Of a DNA stretch of 9,151 bases, positions 1 to 5,832 are shown piece after piece. Each line of letters starts with the position of its first letter. Position 1 is the stretch's first letter. Where the stretch lies: assembly GCA_030037055.1 (NCBI GenBank), contig JASHRZ010000558.1, forward strand, positions 1-9,151, written 5' to 3'. This DNA is from Alphaproteobacteria bacterium. Its GTDB lineage: Bacteria > Pseudomonadota > Alphaproteobacteria > ATCC43930 > CGMCC-115725. The position numbers and the translations under genes were made by a program. Under the pieces are notes generated by a model. That model saw only the letters and a program-made list of their open reading frames with translations, was not told the origin of the DNA and searched no databases.

Positions 1-38
1 CCGTGGGCCGCGGCAGGGCGGAAAAGCCTCGATGGAAA

Positions 39-1853
39 ATGGATTTCTCAGAGATCAAGTCATTGGCGCTCGAAACGGCGCTTGACACCAGATCTGGTAA
101 TGTGAGATTGGAAGATGTGCGTATCGGAGCACTAAAAGACCTAACGGAATGCCGCCGCTTCTTTGCCGCGCCCGCGTCGGCGCGCCAGCGCCAATACGAG
201 GCGCTGCGCGCCTATTTCATCGAGGCACGTCCTTCCGCCGAGGTCGCCCGCCAGTTCGGCTACTCGCCCGGTGCCTTCCGCGTGCTCTGCCACGACTTCC
301 GCCGCGGCCGGCTGCCCGAGTTCTTCGCGTCGCCGCGTCCGGGGCCGCGAATCCAAGCGAAGAAAGGCCGGGCGCAGGAGCAGATCATTGCCCTCAGGAA
401 GCGCAATTATTCGGTCTACGACATCAGCGCGGCGCTCAAGGAAGCCGGAACCCCGCTCAGCCCCACGGCGGTGCGCGAGGTGTTGCGGGCCGAGGGCTTC
501 GCAGCGCTGCCGCGGCGGCTCGACGAAGAGCGCCCGGCAGAGATTGGTCCCAGCACCGAGGCGGTCGCCGACGTGCGCAGCTTCTCGCTCGCTCCGCGTG
601 AGTTCGCCACCCGGCTCGGCGGGCTCTTCCTGTTCATCGCCGATCTGGTGCGCCTCGATGCCGAGGGGTTGGCCCAACATGCCAGACTGCCGGGATCGCG
701 CATGATCCCCGCCGCCCACGCCTTGCGCGCGGCGCTTGCCCTCAAGCTCTGGTCGACCGAGCGCAAGAGCCACGTCATGGCGCTCGTCGCCGATCCCGGG
801 CTCGCGTTGTTCTGCGGCCTCAACGCCATGCCGAAGAAGAGCTTCCTCTCGGAGTACTCCTCGCGCATCACCCCCGAGAAAGTTACCCGCCTCCTCGGTG
901 GCTGGCACGACCGCATCGCCGGCGACGCGCTGGTCCCGGGCCAGTCCTTCAATCTCGACTTCCACACCGCGCCCTATTTCGGCGAGCATCCCGTTGTGCA
1001 ATCGCACTATCTCGCCAAGCGCAGCCGCCGCCAGCCCAGCATTCTCACCTTCCTCGCCCAGGACGCCGACACCCAGGTCTTCTGCTATTCCAACGCCGAC
1101 ATCCGCAAGGGCGGGGAGGCCGACGAGGTGTTCCGCTTCGTCGACTTCTGGACCCGCAACTACGGCCATCCGCCGCAGCACCTCGTCTTCGATTCGAAGC
1201 TCACCACCTACGAAAATCTCGACCGCTTGCATCAGGCCGGCATCACCTTCATGACGCTGCGCCGCCGCTCACCCAAACTCCTCGCCGAAGTCGAAGCCCT
1301 GCCCCAATCCGCCTGGCGCACCGTCTCCCTCGACCTGCCGCAGCGCAAATATCAAACCCCGCGCGTCTTCGAGCAGAAGGTCCGCGTGCACCGCCGCACC
1401 TTCCGCCAGCTCTTCATCACCGACCTCGGCCACAACCAGCCCACCATCCTGCTCAGCAACGACAACCACGCCACCGCCCGACATCTGGTCGCTCGTTACG
1501 CCAAACGCATGCTCATCGAGAACGCGCTCTCCGATGCCGTGCGCTTCTTCCACATCGATACCCTCTCCTCAGCCGTCGGCCTCAAGGTCGACTTCGATAT
1601 GGCGCTCCTCGTCCTTGCCAGCGGCTTCTATCGATTGATGGCCCGACGCATGCGCGGATACGACGACGCACAGGCCCGGCAAATCTTCCGCGACCTCATC
1701 GACATGTCTGCCGACGTCGCCATTACACCATCAGAGATCCGCCTGCGCTTCCACCGCCGCGCTCACCTCCCCATTGTCCTCGCCTCCGGTCTCGTCAACA
1801 AACCGGTTGCCGTCCCCTGGTGGGGCGGCCGATCATTGCGCCTGCTCGAATGA
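39..1853 (+). CDS. IS4-type DDE transposase
   Basis: The frame gives 604 residues from the ATG at 39; it is also open to the window edge through a GTG at 3, so the true start could be slightly upstream. Two helix-turn-helix-like regions (about residues 49-88 and 111-154) would bind the element ends. A DDE-type catalytic core follows: I propose Asp307 (in LDFHT), Asp385 (in VFDSKLTT) and Glu494. Glu494 lies in a Y487-(2)-R490-(3)-E494 arrangement, which is the IS4-superfamily YREK signature, although the final Lys is absent (Val501, then Arg502). The long gap between the second Asp and the Glu fits the inserted domain of IS4-type enzymes. No frameshift or internal stop is seen, so the gene may be functional. 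The left end of the element is outside the window and I could not define a right inverted repeat. Family assignment rests on motif reading only; transposase identity is fairly sure, subfamily is not. Confidence 0.8.
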   Translation: MDFSEIKSLALETALDTRSGNVRLEDVRIGALKDLTECRRFFAAPASARQRQYEALRAYFIEARPSAEVARQFGYSPGAFRVLCHDFRRGRLPEFFASPRPGPRIQAKKGRAQEQIIALRKRNYSVYDISAALKEAGTPLSPTAVREVLRAEGFAALPRRLDEERPAEIGPSTEAVADVRSFSLAPREFATRLGGLFLFIADLVRLDAEGLAQHARLPGSRMIPAAHALRAALALKLWSTERKSHVMALVADPGLALFCGLNAMPKKSFLSEYSSRITPEKVTRLLGGWHDRIAGDALVPGQSFNLDFHTAPYFGEHPVVQSHYLAKRSRRQPSILTFLAQDADTQVFCYSNADIRKGGEADEVFRFVDFWTRNYGHPPQHLVFDSKLTTYENLDRLHQAGITFMTLRRRSPKLLAEVEALPQSAWRTVSLDLPQRKYQTPRVFEQKVRVHRRTFRQLFITDLGHNQPTILLSNDNHATARHLVARYAKRMLIENALSDAVRFFHIDTLSSAVGLKVDFDMALLVLASGFYRLMARRMRGYDDAQARQIFRDLIDMSADVAITPSEIRLRFHRRAHLPIVLASGLVNKPVAVPWWGGRSLRLLE

Positions 1854-2065
1854 CCTTGCGTTAGGGGAATTTCGGTGCGTGGAAATCCCGCACGGAGCGA
1901 GCGGCTCGCGGCGGTCGGGCGGCGCTGAGGCGAGCGAGGGCAGGCGTCGTCGGGCGCCAGCCGGCGTTCCATGGCCAATCCCGGTGAAATCCAGCCCAAG
2001 GCGAATGGTTCTGGCGCGGGATGCCGCCGCGCGCTATGGAGGGTCGCCACCGCCACGAGGAGACC
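1854..2065. other. Intergenic stretch, probable right flank of the transposase element
   Basis: These 212 bases between the transposase and the AAA+ ATPase gene contain no convincing gene. Two short inverted repeats follow the transposase stop: GTGCG (1875-1879) with CGCAC (1889-1893), and GCGAGC (1897-1902) with GCTCGC (1904-1909). They could belong to the element's right end or slow transcription, but there is no T-run and no left end to compare with. Any promoter for the downstream pair would have to lie here or inside the element; I see no clear -35/-10 pair. Confidence 0.4.
2057..2062 (+). promoter_or_regulatory. Ribosome binding site of the AAA+ ATPase gene
   Basis: GAGGAG lies three bases before the ATG at 2066. 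The spacing is short, but it is the best Shine-Dalgarno match near any in-frame start and supports 2066 over 2021. Confidence 0.5.
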
Positions 2066-2917
2066 ATGGACCGGTTCCAAGGCACTGAGAGCTATATCGC
2101 GACCGAGGATCTGCGCGTCGCCGTCAATGCCGCCATCGCCCTGGAGCGGCCGCTCCTGGTCAAGGGCGAGCCCGGCACCGGCAAGACCATCCTCGCCCAT
2201 GAGATCGCCAAGGCACTTCGCAAGGACATCATCACCTGGCACATCAAGTCGACCACCAAGGCGCAACAGGGCCTCTATGAGTACGACGCGGTCGCTCGCC
2301 TCAGGGACAGCCAGCTTGGCGACCCCAAGGTGCACGACATTCGAAACTACATTGCGCGCGGCAAGCTCTGGGAGAGCTTCACCGCCGAGGCCGCGCCGGT
2401 GCTGCTGATCGACGAGATCGACAAGGCCGATATCGAATTTCCCAACGATCTCCTGCTCGAGCTCGACCGCATGGAGTTCTACGTCTACGAGACGCGCGAG
2501 ACGGTGGTGGCGCGGCACCGGCCGATCGTCGCCATCACCTCCAATAACGAGAAGGAGCTGCCCGACGCCTTCCTGCGCCGCTGCTTCTTCCACTACATCC
2601 GCTTCCCCGACCGCGAGACCATGGCGCGCATCGTCGATGTGCACTACCCTGACATCCAGCAGACGCTGGTGCGCGAGGCGCTCAACGTCTTCTACGAGCT
2701 CCGCGACGTGCCCGGCCTCAAGAAGAAGCCGTCCACCTCCGAGCTGCTGGACTGGCTGAAGCTGTTAATGGTCGAGGACATACCGCCCGACGCGCTGCGC
2801 AGCCGCGATTCCGGCAAGCTCATCCCGCCGCTTCACGGCGCCCTCCTCAAGAGCGAGCAGGACGTGCATCTCTTCGAGCGGCTGGCCTTCCTCCACCGGC
2901 GGGAGCGCGGCGGCTGA
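2066..2917 (+). CDS. MoxR-family AAA+ ATPase, CoxD-like
   Basis: This 283-residue protein is a single AAA+ module of the MoxR type. Walker A is GEPGTGKT (residues 34-41), Walker B is VLLIDE (112-117, Asp116/Glu117), a sensor-1 Asn sits in TSNN (160-161), and an arginine-finger candidate is the RRC at 171-173. A C-terminal lid ends in a GALLKSEQD-type stretch usual in this family. MoxR ATPases act as chaperone-like remodellers together with a VWA-domain partner, and the next gene, 18 bases downstream, encodes such a partner. In carboxydotrophs the equivalent pair (CoxD/CoxE) matures CO dehydrogenase; no CO dehydrogenase gene is visible here, so the client is unknown. The ATG at 2066 is preferred over an in-frame ATG at 2021 because GAGGAG lies just upstream (2057-2062) and the family's conserved N-terminus (GTESYIATEDL) starts right after it. 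The protein appears intact and cytoplasmic. Confidence 0.9.
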   Translation: MDRFQGTESYIATEDLRVAVNAAIALERPLLVKGEPGTGKTILAHEIAKALRKDIITWHIKSTTKAQQGLYEYDAVARLRDSQLGDPKVHDIRNYIARGKLWESFTAEAAPVLLIDEIDKADIEFPNDLLLELDRMEFYVYETRETVVARHRPIVAITSNNEKELPDAFLRRCFFHYIRFPDRETMARIVDVHYPDIQQTLVREALNVFYELRDVPGLKKKPSTSELLDWLKLLMVEDIPPDALRSRDSGKLIPPLHGALLKSEQDVHLFERLAFLHRRERGG

Positions 2918-2935
2918 CGCGCGCGGCAAAGCCCC

Positions 2936-4102
2936 ATGTTCATCAATTTCTTCCTAGAGCTCAAGCAGGCCAAGGTGCCGGTGTCGCTGCGGGAATATCT
3001 GACGCTGCTCGAGGCGATGCGGCATCATCTCGCCGAGTACAGCATCGATGATTTCTACTATCTCTCGCGCAGCGTGCTGGTGAAGGACGAGCGCAATCTC
3101 GACAAGTTCGATCGTGTCTTCGGCCATCACTTCAAGGGGATCGAGACGATCGGCGACGCCGGGGTCGAGATCCCCGAGGAGTGGCTGCGGCGGCTTGCCG
3201 AGAAACTGCTCACCGCCGAGGAGTTGAAGCAGATCCAGGCGCTGGGCGGGCTCGACAAGTTGATGGAGGAGTTGCAGAAGCGGCTGGCCGAGCAGAAGGG
3301 GCGACACCAGGGCGGCGGCAAGTGGATCGGCACCGCCGGCACCTCGCCCTTCGGCGCCTACGGCTCCAACCCCGAGGGCGTGCGCATCGGCCAGGACAAG
3401 AACCGCAATAACCGCGCGGTCAAGGTCTGGGACAAGCGCGAGTTCAGGAATCTCGACGACAAGGTCGAGATCGGCACGCGCAACATCAAGATCGCATTGC
3501 GGCGCCTGCGCCAGTTCGCGCGCGAGGGCGCCGCCGAGGAGCTCGATCTCGACAACACCATTCGCTCCACCGCCAAGAACGCGGGCTGGCTCGACATCAA
3601 GCTCGTGCCGGAACGTCACAACGCGGTAAAGGTGCTGCTGCTGATGGATATTGGCGGCTCGATGGATGGGCATGTCCGCACCTGCGAGGAGCTGTTCTCC
3701 GCCGCGCGCGCCGAGTTCAAGCATCTCGAGTTCTTCTATTTCCACAACTGCCCCTACGAAGCGCTGTGGCGCGACGCCTGGCGCCGGCATGTCGAGAAGA
3801 CGTCGACGCTCCAGGTCATGCACACCTATGACGCCAGCTACAAGCTGATCTTCGTCGGCGACGCCAGCATGAGCCCCTACGAGATCGTCCAGCCCGGCGG
3901 CTCCGTCGAGCATTGGAACGAGGAGTCGGGCGAGGCCTGGTTGCACCGGCTCACCGTCCCTATTCGAAATCGGTCTGGCTCAACCCGCTGCCCGAGCGCT
4001 TTTGGGAGGGCACGCCTTCAATCCAGCTGGTGCGCGACCTCATGGAAGGTCGCATGTTCCCGCTCACCCTCGAGGGCCTCGACCGCGCCATGCGGCGATT
4101 GA
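2936..4102 (+). CDS. CoxE-like VWA-domain protein, frameshifted near its C-terminus
   Basis: The frame gives 388 residues. The first ~340 fit a VWA-containing CoxE-like protein: an N-terminal helical region starting MFINFFLELKQAKVPVSLREY, a glycine/lysine-rich linker around residues 115-165, and a VWA domain whose metal-ion site is D238-I-G240-G-S242 with a further acidic residue at Asp309 (VGDASMSP). After LHRLT the frame becomes an Arg/Ser-rich run unlike the family, while the expected ending continues in the -1 frame from about 3958 to 4110. A missing base in the C-run at 3958-3960 explains this; restoring it gives about 391 residues. That the shifted product is also a similar length is coincidence and could hide the defect. 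The protein is the probable partner of the MoxR ATPase 18 bases upstream. The ATG at 2936 has no strong ribosome binding site, suggesting translation coupled to the upstream gene. It is either a sequence error or a true mutation; the metal-binding core is intact in both cases. Confidence 0.85.
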   Translation: MFINFFLELKQAKVPVSLREYLTLLEAMRHHLAEYSIDDFYYLSRSVLVKDERNLDKFDRVFGHHFKGIETIGDAGVEIPEEWLRRLAEKLLTAEELKQIQALGGLDKLMEELQKRLAEQKGRHQGGGKWIGTAGTSPFGAYGSNPEGVRIGQDKNRNNRAVKVWDKREFRNLDDKVEIGTRNIKIALRRLRQFAREGAAEELDLDNTIRSTAKNAGWLDIKLVPERHNAVKVLLLMDIGGSMDGHVRTCEELFSAARAEFKHLEFFYFHNCPYEALWRDAWRRHVEKTSTLQVMHTYDASYKLIFVGDASMSPYEIVQPGGSVEHWNEESGEAWLHRLTVPIRNRSGSTRCPSAFGRARLQSSWCATSWKVACSRSPSRASTAPCGD

Positions 4103-4110
4103 CCCGCTGA
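3958..4110 (+). pseudogene. Displaced C-terminal part of the CoxE-like gene
   Basis: In the frame starting at 3958 the translation reads PYSKSVWLNPLPERFWEG and continues through SIQLVRDLMEGRMFPLTL to a TGA at 4108-4110. This matches the typical ending of CoxE-like VWA proteins as I remember the family (a VWLNP motif, then RDL.EGRMFPLT, then LDRAMR), whereas the main frame gives low-complexity Arg/Ser residues over the same bases. It has no start codon or ribosome binding site of its own, so it is not a separate gene. It would be joined to the upstream frame by one extra base around 3956-3961. Confidence 0.8.
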
Positions 4111-4171
4111 GCCGACCGCTCGCTTGACCGGACCCCAGGCCGGCTGGTCGCCAGCAGCGTCGGCATCGCCG

Positions 4172-4209
4172 GCGTGGCGCCGGCGGGCTTCCTGCCGCCG
4201 GCGCCGCGC
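4172..4209. repeat. Long GC-rich inverted repeat (hairpin)
   Basis: GGCGCCGGCGG (4176-4186) is perfectly complementary to CCGCCGGCGCC (4195-4205) around an eight-base loop GCTTCCTG. Pairing extends outward through a T-G wobble (4175/4206) and three more pairs (4172-4174 with 4207-4209), giving a stem of about 15 bp. It starts 61 bases after the displaced coxE stop. No T-run follows on either strand, so it is not a textbook intrinsic terminator; it could block exonucleases, assist termination or be a dispersed REP-like repeat. Confidence 0.7.
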
Positions 4210-4486
4210 GGGACCGTCTGATTCGCCTGCTGGCCGGACGATGCCGCCGGGTGCTGATCGCGACGCCGCAGGCGGCTTGATCGAGGCTCGCTCGCGCCGC
4301 GCTAGCCGCGCGCCCCTTCGCCGGACTTAATCTGTGTGCTGCTGCTCTGAAGCGAGCAGGGAGGGCTTTGCCATAGACTGCCCAAGCCCTACCGACCGAC
4401 CGCGCGGCAGGCCCAGATCCGCGCCCTGCTACTGCTGGCGCACCCGAGGCATAATCCATGTCGCCCGCCCGGCCGCTGTTTGGGCC

Positions 4487-4499
4487 CGGCCGAAGGCCG
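4487..4499 (-). terminator. Possible terminator hairpin after gcrA
   Basis: On the minus strand CGGCC-TTC-GGCCG forms a 5-bp GC stem with a three-base loop, starting nine bases beyond the gcrA stop. There is no downstream T-run, so it is a weak terminator candidate only. Confidence 0.35.
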
Positions 4500-4508
4500 A
4501 AAGCTTCC

Positions 4509-4850
4509 TCAAGCCGCGTTAGACTTTTCCTTCGGCTTTACGTAAGCGAGTCGGTCGTGCTTGGCGCAATACGGCTTGCCCGGCAGCGGTCGAGCGCCGC
4601 AGAAGCGGAAGCTCTTGTCGCCCGGGTCACCCTCCGGCCAGGAACAGGCCGGACCGAGCGCGGCGGCGACGCGAGGCGCGGGTGGCCGCTTCAATGGCGA
4701 GGGGCGCGGGTCGAGCAATAGGCGATGCGCCTTGCCGACCACGGCGTTCTTGGTAACCCCCAAGCGGCGGCCGATCTCCGCCGTCGATAGGCCCTGCTTC
4801 CACAAGGCGGACAGCTGCTGGATGAGTTCGGGCGTCCATACTGATTCCAT
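4509..4850 (-). CDS. gcrA: GcrA-family cell-cycle regulator (short form)
   Basis: The 113-residue product has the two conserved ends of GcrA. An N-terminal DNA-binding region begins MESVWTPELIQQL and carries a helix-turn-helix with GVTKNAVVGKAHRL at residues 31-44. A C-terminal block has C69-S-W-P-E-G-D-P, F-x-F-C84-G and P-Y-C95-x-x-H98, followed by LAYV. In Caulobacter GcrA binds methylated GANTC sites through its N-terminal domain and the sigma-70 holoenzyme through its C-terminal domain, activating cell-cycle genes. This copy is much shorter than Caulobacter GcrA (about 173 residues) because the central linker is only about 25 residues. It could be the cell's main GcrA or a paralogue. The ATG at 4850 is preferred over an in-frame upstream start at 4895 because AGGGGG lies four bases before it and the conserved Trp-Thr motif follows directly. 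It is monocistronic, with a 301-bp gap upstream. A GANTC site overlaps codons 2-3. Confidence 0.9.
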   Translation of the reverse strand: MESVWTPELIQQLSALWKQGLSTAEIGRRLGVTKNAVVGKAHRLLLDPRPSPLKRPPAPRVAAALGPACSWPEGDPGDKSFRFCGARPLPGKPYCAKHDRLAYVKPKEKSNAA

Positions 4851-4854
4851 TGCA

Positions 4855-4905
4855 CCCCCTCTGTATCCTGTAGGTCTTGTATCAGGCGACCACAATATAC
4901 GGTAT
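4855..4905 (-). promoter_or_regulatory. gcrA leader: ribosome binding site and AT-rich promoter candidate
   Basis: On the minus strand AGGGGG (4855-4860) is a good ribosome binding site for the ATG at 4850. Upstream is a patch clearly richer in A+T than its surroundings (about 4861-4905), including TATATT at 4894-4899 as a possible -10 element. No matching -35 is visible at the usual distance, so the promoter call is weak, which would suit an activator-dependent promoter. Confidence 0.35.
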
Positions 4906-4977
4906 CACCACTGCGGCGCCCCGCAAGAGGATTCTGCGGCCTAAAAACGAGATTGACGGGGATAACTCGGGCAATGA

Positions 4978-5142
4978 CGCGCCGCGGACCGCCCCGGTGC
5001 CGCCTTGCCGCTTGCGTTTCTCGGGGTGGTGATCGGCTCGCCGCGGTTCCGCGTCGGGGTTAGCGCCAGCGGCAGCCCCGCCCGCGCGTTTCTCGCCGCC
5101 GCGCTCGACGCGCCGGCTTTCCTCAACCCCTGGCGAGGCTGA
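4978..5142 (+). other. Possible tail of a decayed plus-strand gene
   Basis: After an in-frame TGA at 4975, a plus-strand frame stays open for 54 codons and ends at a TGA at 5140-5142. It reads LPLAFLGVVIGSPRFRVGVS and then an alanine-rich end finishing AFLNPWRG, less Arg/Pro-biased than the chance frames nearby. It has no good start or ribosome binding site and I recognise no family. Its stop sits in the same hairpin that covers the stop of the convergent cold-shock gene, as expected if a real gene once ended there. The rest of the gap between gcrA and the cold-shock gene shows nothing else. Confidence 0.2.
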
Positions 5143-5155
5143 GCCTTCGGCTCAG
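5139..5155. terminator. Hairpin at the end of the cold-shock gene, possibly bidirectional
   Basis: CTGAGCC (5139-5145) pairs perfectly with GGCTCAG (5149-5155) around the loop TTC, a 7-bp stem. It contains the cold-shock gene's stop codon (minus strand, 5152-5154) and a plus-strand stop (5140-5142). No T-run follows on either strand, so intrinsic termination is possible but not certain. Confidence 0.4.
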
Positions 5156-5688
5156 ATCAGCTGGATCGAAGAGGCCTCGCGGCCGCGCCGCGCTTGCGCC
5201 ACCATCATGCGTACGGGCTGGCCGGGTTCGAGCATCTCGATGCCGGAGCGGCGCAGTGCCGTCACATGCACAAAGATGTCCTTGCCGCCGTCATTCGGAA
5301 GGATGAAGCCAAAACCGCGCGCGGGATCGTACCATTTGACCACGCCGTCGAGCGATTCGGTCGGGCCCGGCGCTTCCTCGTATGCCTCGCTGCGCCCTCC
5401 GCCGCCGCGGAACCGGGTCTCGCGCGGGGCCCGGGGCGTCGCGGTCGAGGTATCGATGTCGAGCACCTGCGTCACCGCGCGGCCTTTCGGCCCCTGCGTC
5501 CACTCGAAGACGATCGAGGCTCCGTCCGGCGCCTCGCTGTGCCCCGAGCGCTCGAGGACCGATAGCGGCAGGAACACGTCCCCGCTGCCGTCATTCGGGA
5601 TAATGAAGCCGAAGCCCTTGCTGCGGTTGAACCATTTGATCTTGCCGGTGAGGCGGTAAGTCTCCCCCGGCGACTGGGAAGCACTCAT
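5152..5688 (-). CDS. Dual cold-shock-domain RNA/DNA-binding protein
   Basis: The 178-residue protein holds two cold-shock domains, a layout common in Alphaproteobacteria. Domain 1 covers about residues 13-77, with RNP1-like KGFGFI at 24-29 and RNP2 position DVFLPLS at 37-43. Domain 2 covers about 113-178, with RGFGFI at 124-129 and the canonical DIFVHV at 137-142. A linker of about 35 residues contains a RFRGGGGR stretch typical of RNA-binding tails. Such proteins bind single-stranded nucleic acid and melt RNA structure in the cold or in stationary phase. Domain 1 has Pro where most family members have His in RNP2, so its binding may differ. I take the ATG at 5688; an in-frame GTG at 5730 would add 14 Gly/Lys-rich residues, and neither has an ideally spaced ribosome binding site. 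The gene runs in the same direction as ubiG but 144 bases after it, with its own promoter candidate between them. Confidence 0.9.
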   Translation of the reverse strand: MSASQSPGETYRLTGKIKWFNRSKGFGFIIPNDGSGDVFLPLSVLERSGHSEAPDGASIVFEWTQGPKGRAVTQVLDIDTSTATPRAPRETRFRGGGGRSEAYEEAPGPTESLDGVVKWYDPARGFGFILPNDGGKDIFVHVTALRRSGIEMLEPGQPVRMMVAQARRGREASSIQLI

Positions 5689-5771
5689 TGACGCACCATG
5701 GAAACCCCCGCCCTTCCCCTTTTGGCTCACGCCTTCACCCCGTCGGGGGCGTCACCGGCAGGGATCCATAA

Positions 5772-5800
5772 CTCATAAGGTCGAAACTTCGACTCGGCAA
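5772..5800 (-). promoter_or_regulatory. Candidate promoter with an embedded palindromic operator
   Basis: On the minus strand TTGCCG (5795-5800) and TATGAG (5772-5777) are spaced 17 bases apart, each matching four of six positions of the sigma-70 consensus. The spacer contains the perfect 6-bp-arm palindrome GTCGAA-AC-TTCGAC (5780-5793, plus-strand reading). A repressor bound there would block polymerase. The transcript would have a leader of roughly 75 bases before the cold-shock ATG at 5688. Confidence 0.35.
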
Positions 5801-5832
5801 GGCTCTTTGAAGCCTGCGGTTGAGAAGCCGTT

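Larger units (their letters stand above)
4111..4508. other. Non-coding stretch between coxE-like gene and gcrA
   Basis: These 398 bases lie between the ends of two convergent genes. No frame gives a recognisable protein; the short open frames present are Arg/Pro/Ala-rich as expected by chance at this G+C content. The visible structure is the strong hairpin at 4172-4209 and a small hairpin at 4487-4499 just beyond the gcrA stop. No tRNA-like fold was recognised. Confidence 0.6.

Noticed and set aside
141..1232. Long minus-strand open frame (363 codons) opposite the transposase
   Set aside because: It is the antisense of a clear transposase gene; composition is Glu/Ala/Gly/Arg-rich as expected from a shadow frame in GC-rich DNA, with no recognisable motif.
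3950..3965. Programmed -1 ribosomal frameshift in the CoxE-like gene
   Set aside because: The junction (GTC CCT ATT in the main frame) is not a canonical X-XXY-YYZ slippery heptamer, and no downstream pseudoknot was evident; a missing base is simpler.
4111..4221. Short protein-like frame after the coxE stop, in the same frame as the displaced C-terminus
   Set aside because: It is only 36 codons, follows a stop codon, lacks a start and ribosome binding site, and the conserved family ending is already complete at 4110.
5800..5815. Small hairpin AGGCT-CTTTGA-AGCCT between ubiG and the cold-shock gene as a ubiG terminator
   Set aside because: The stem is only 5 bp with no T-run; too weak to call.
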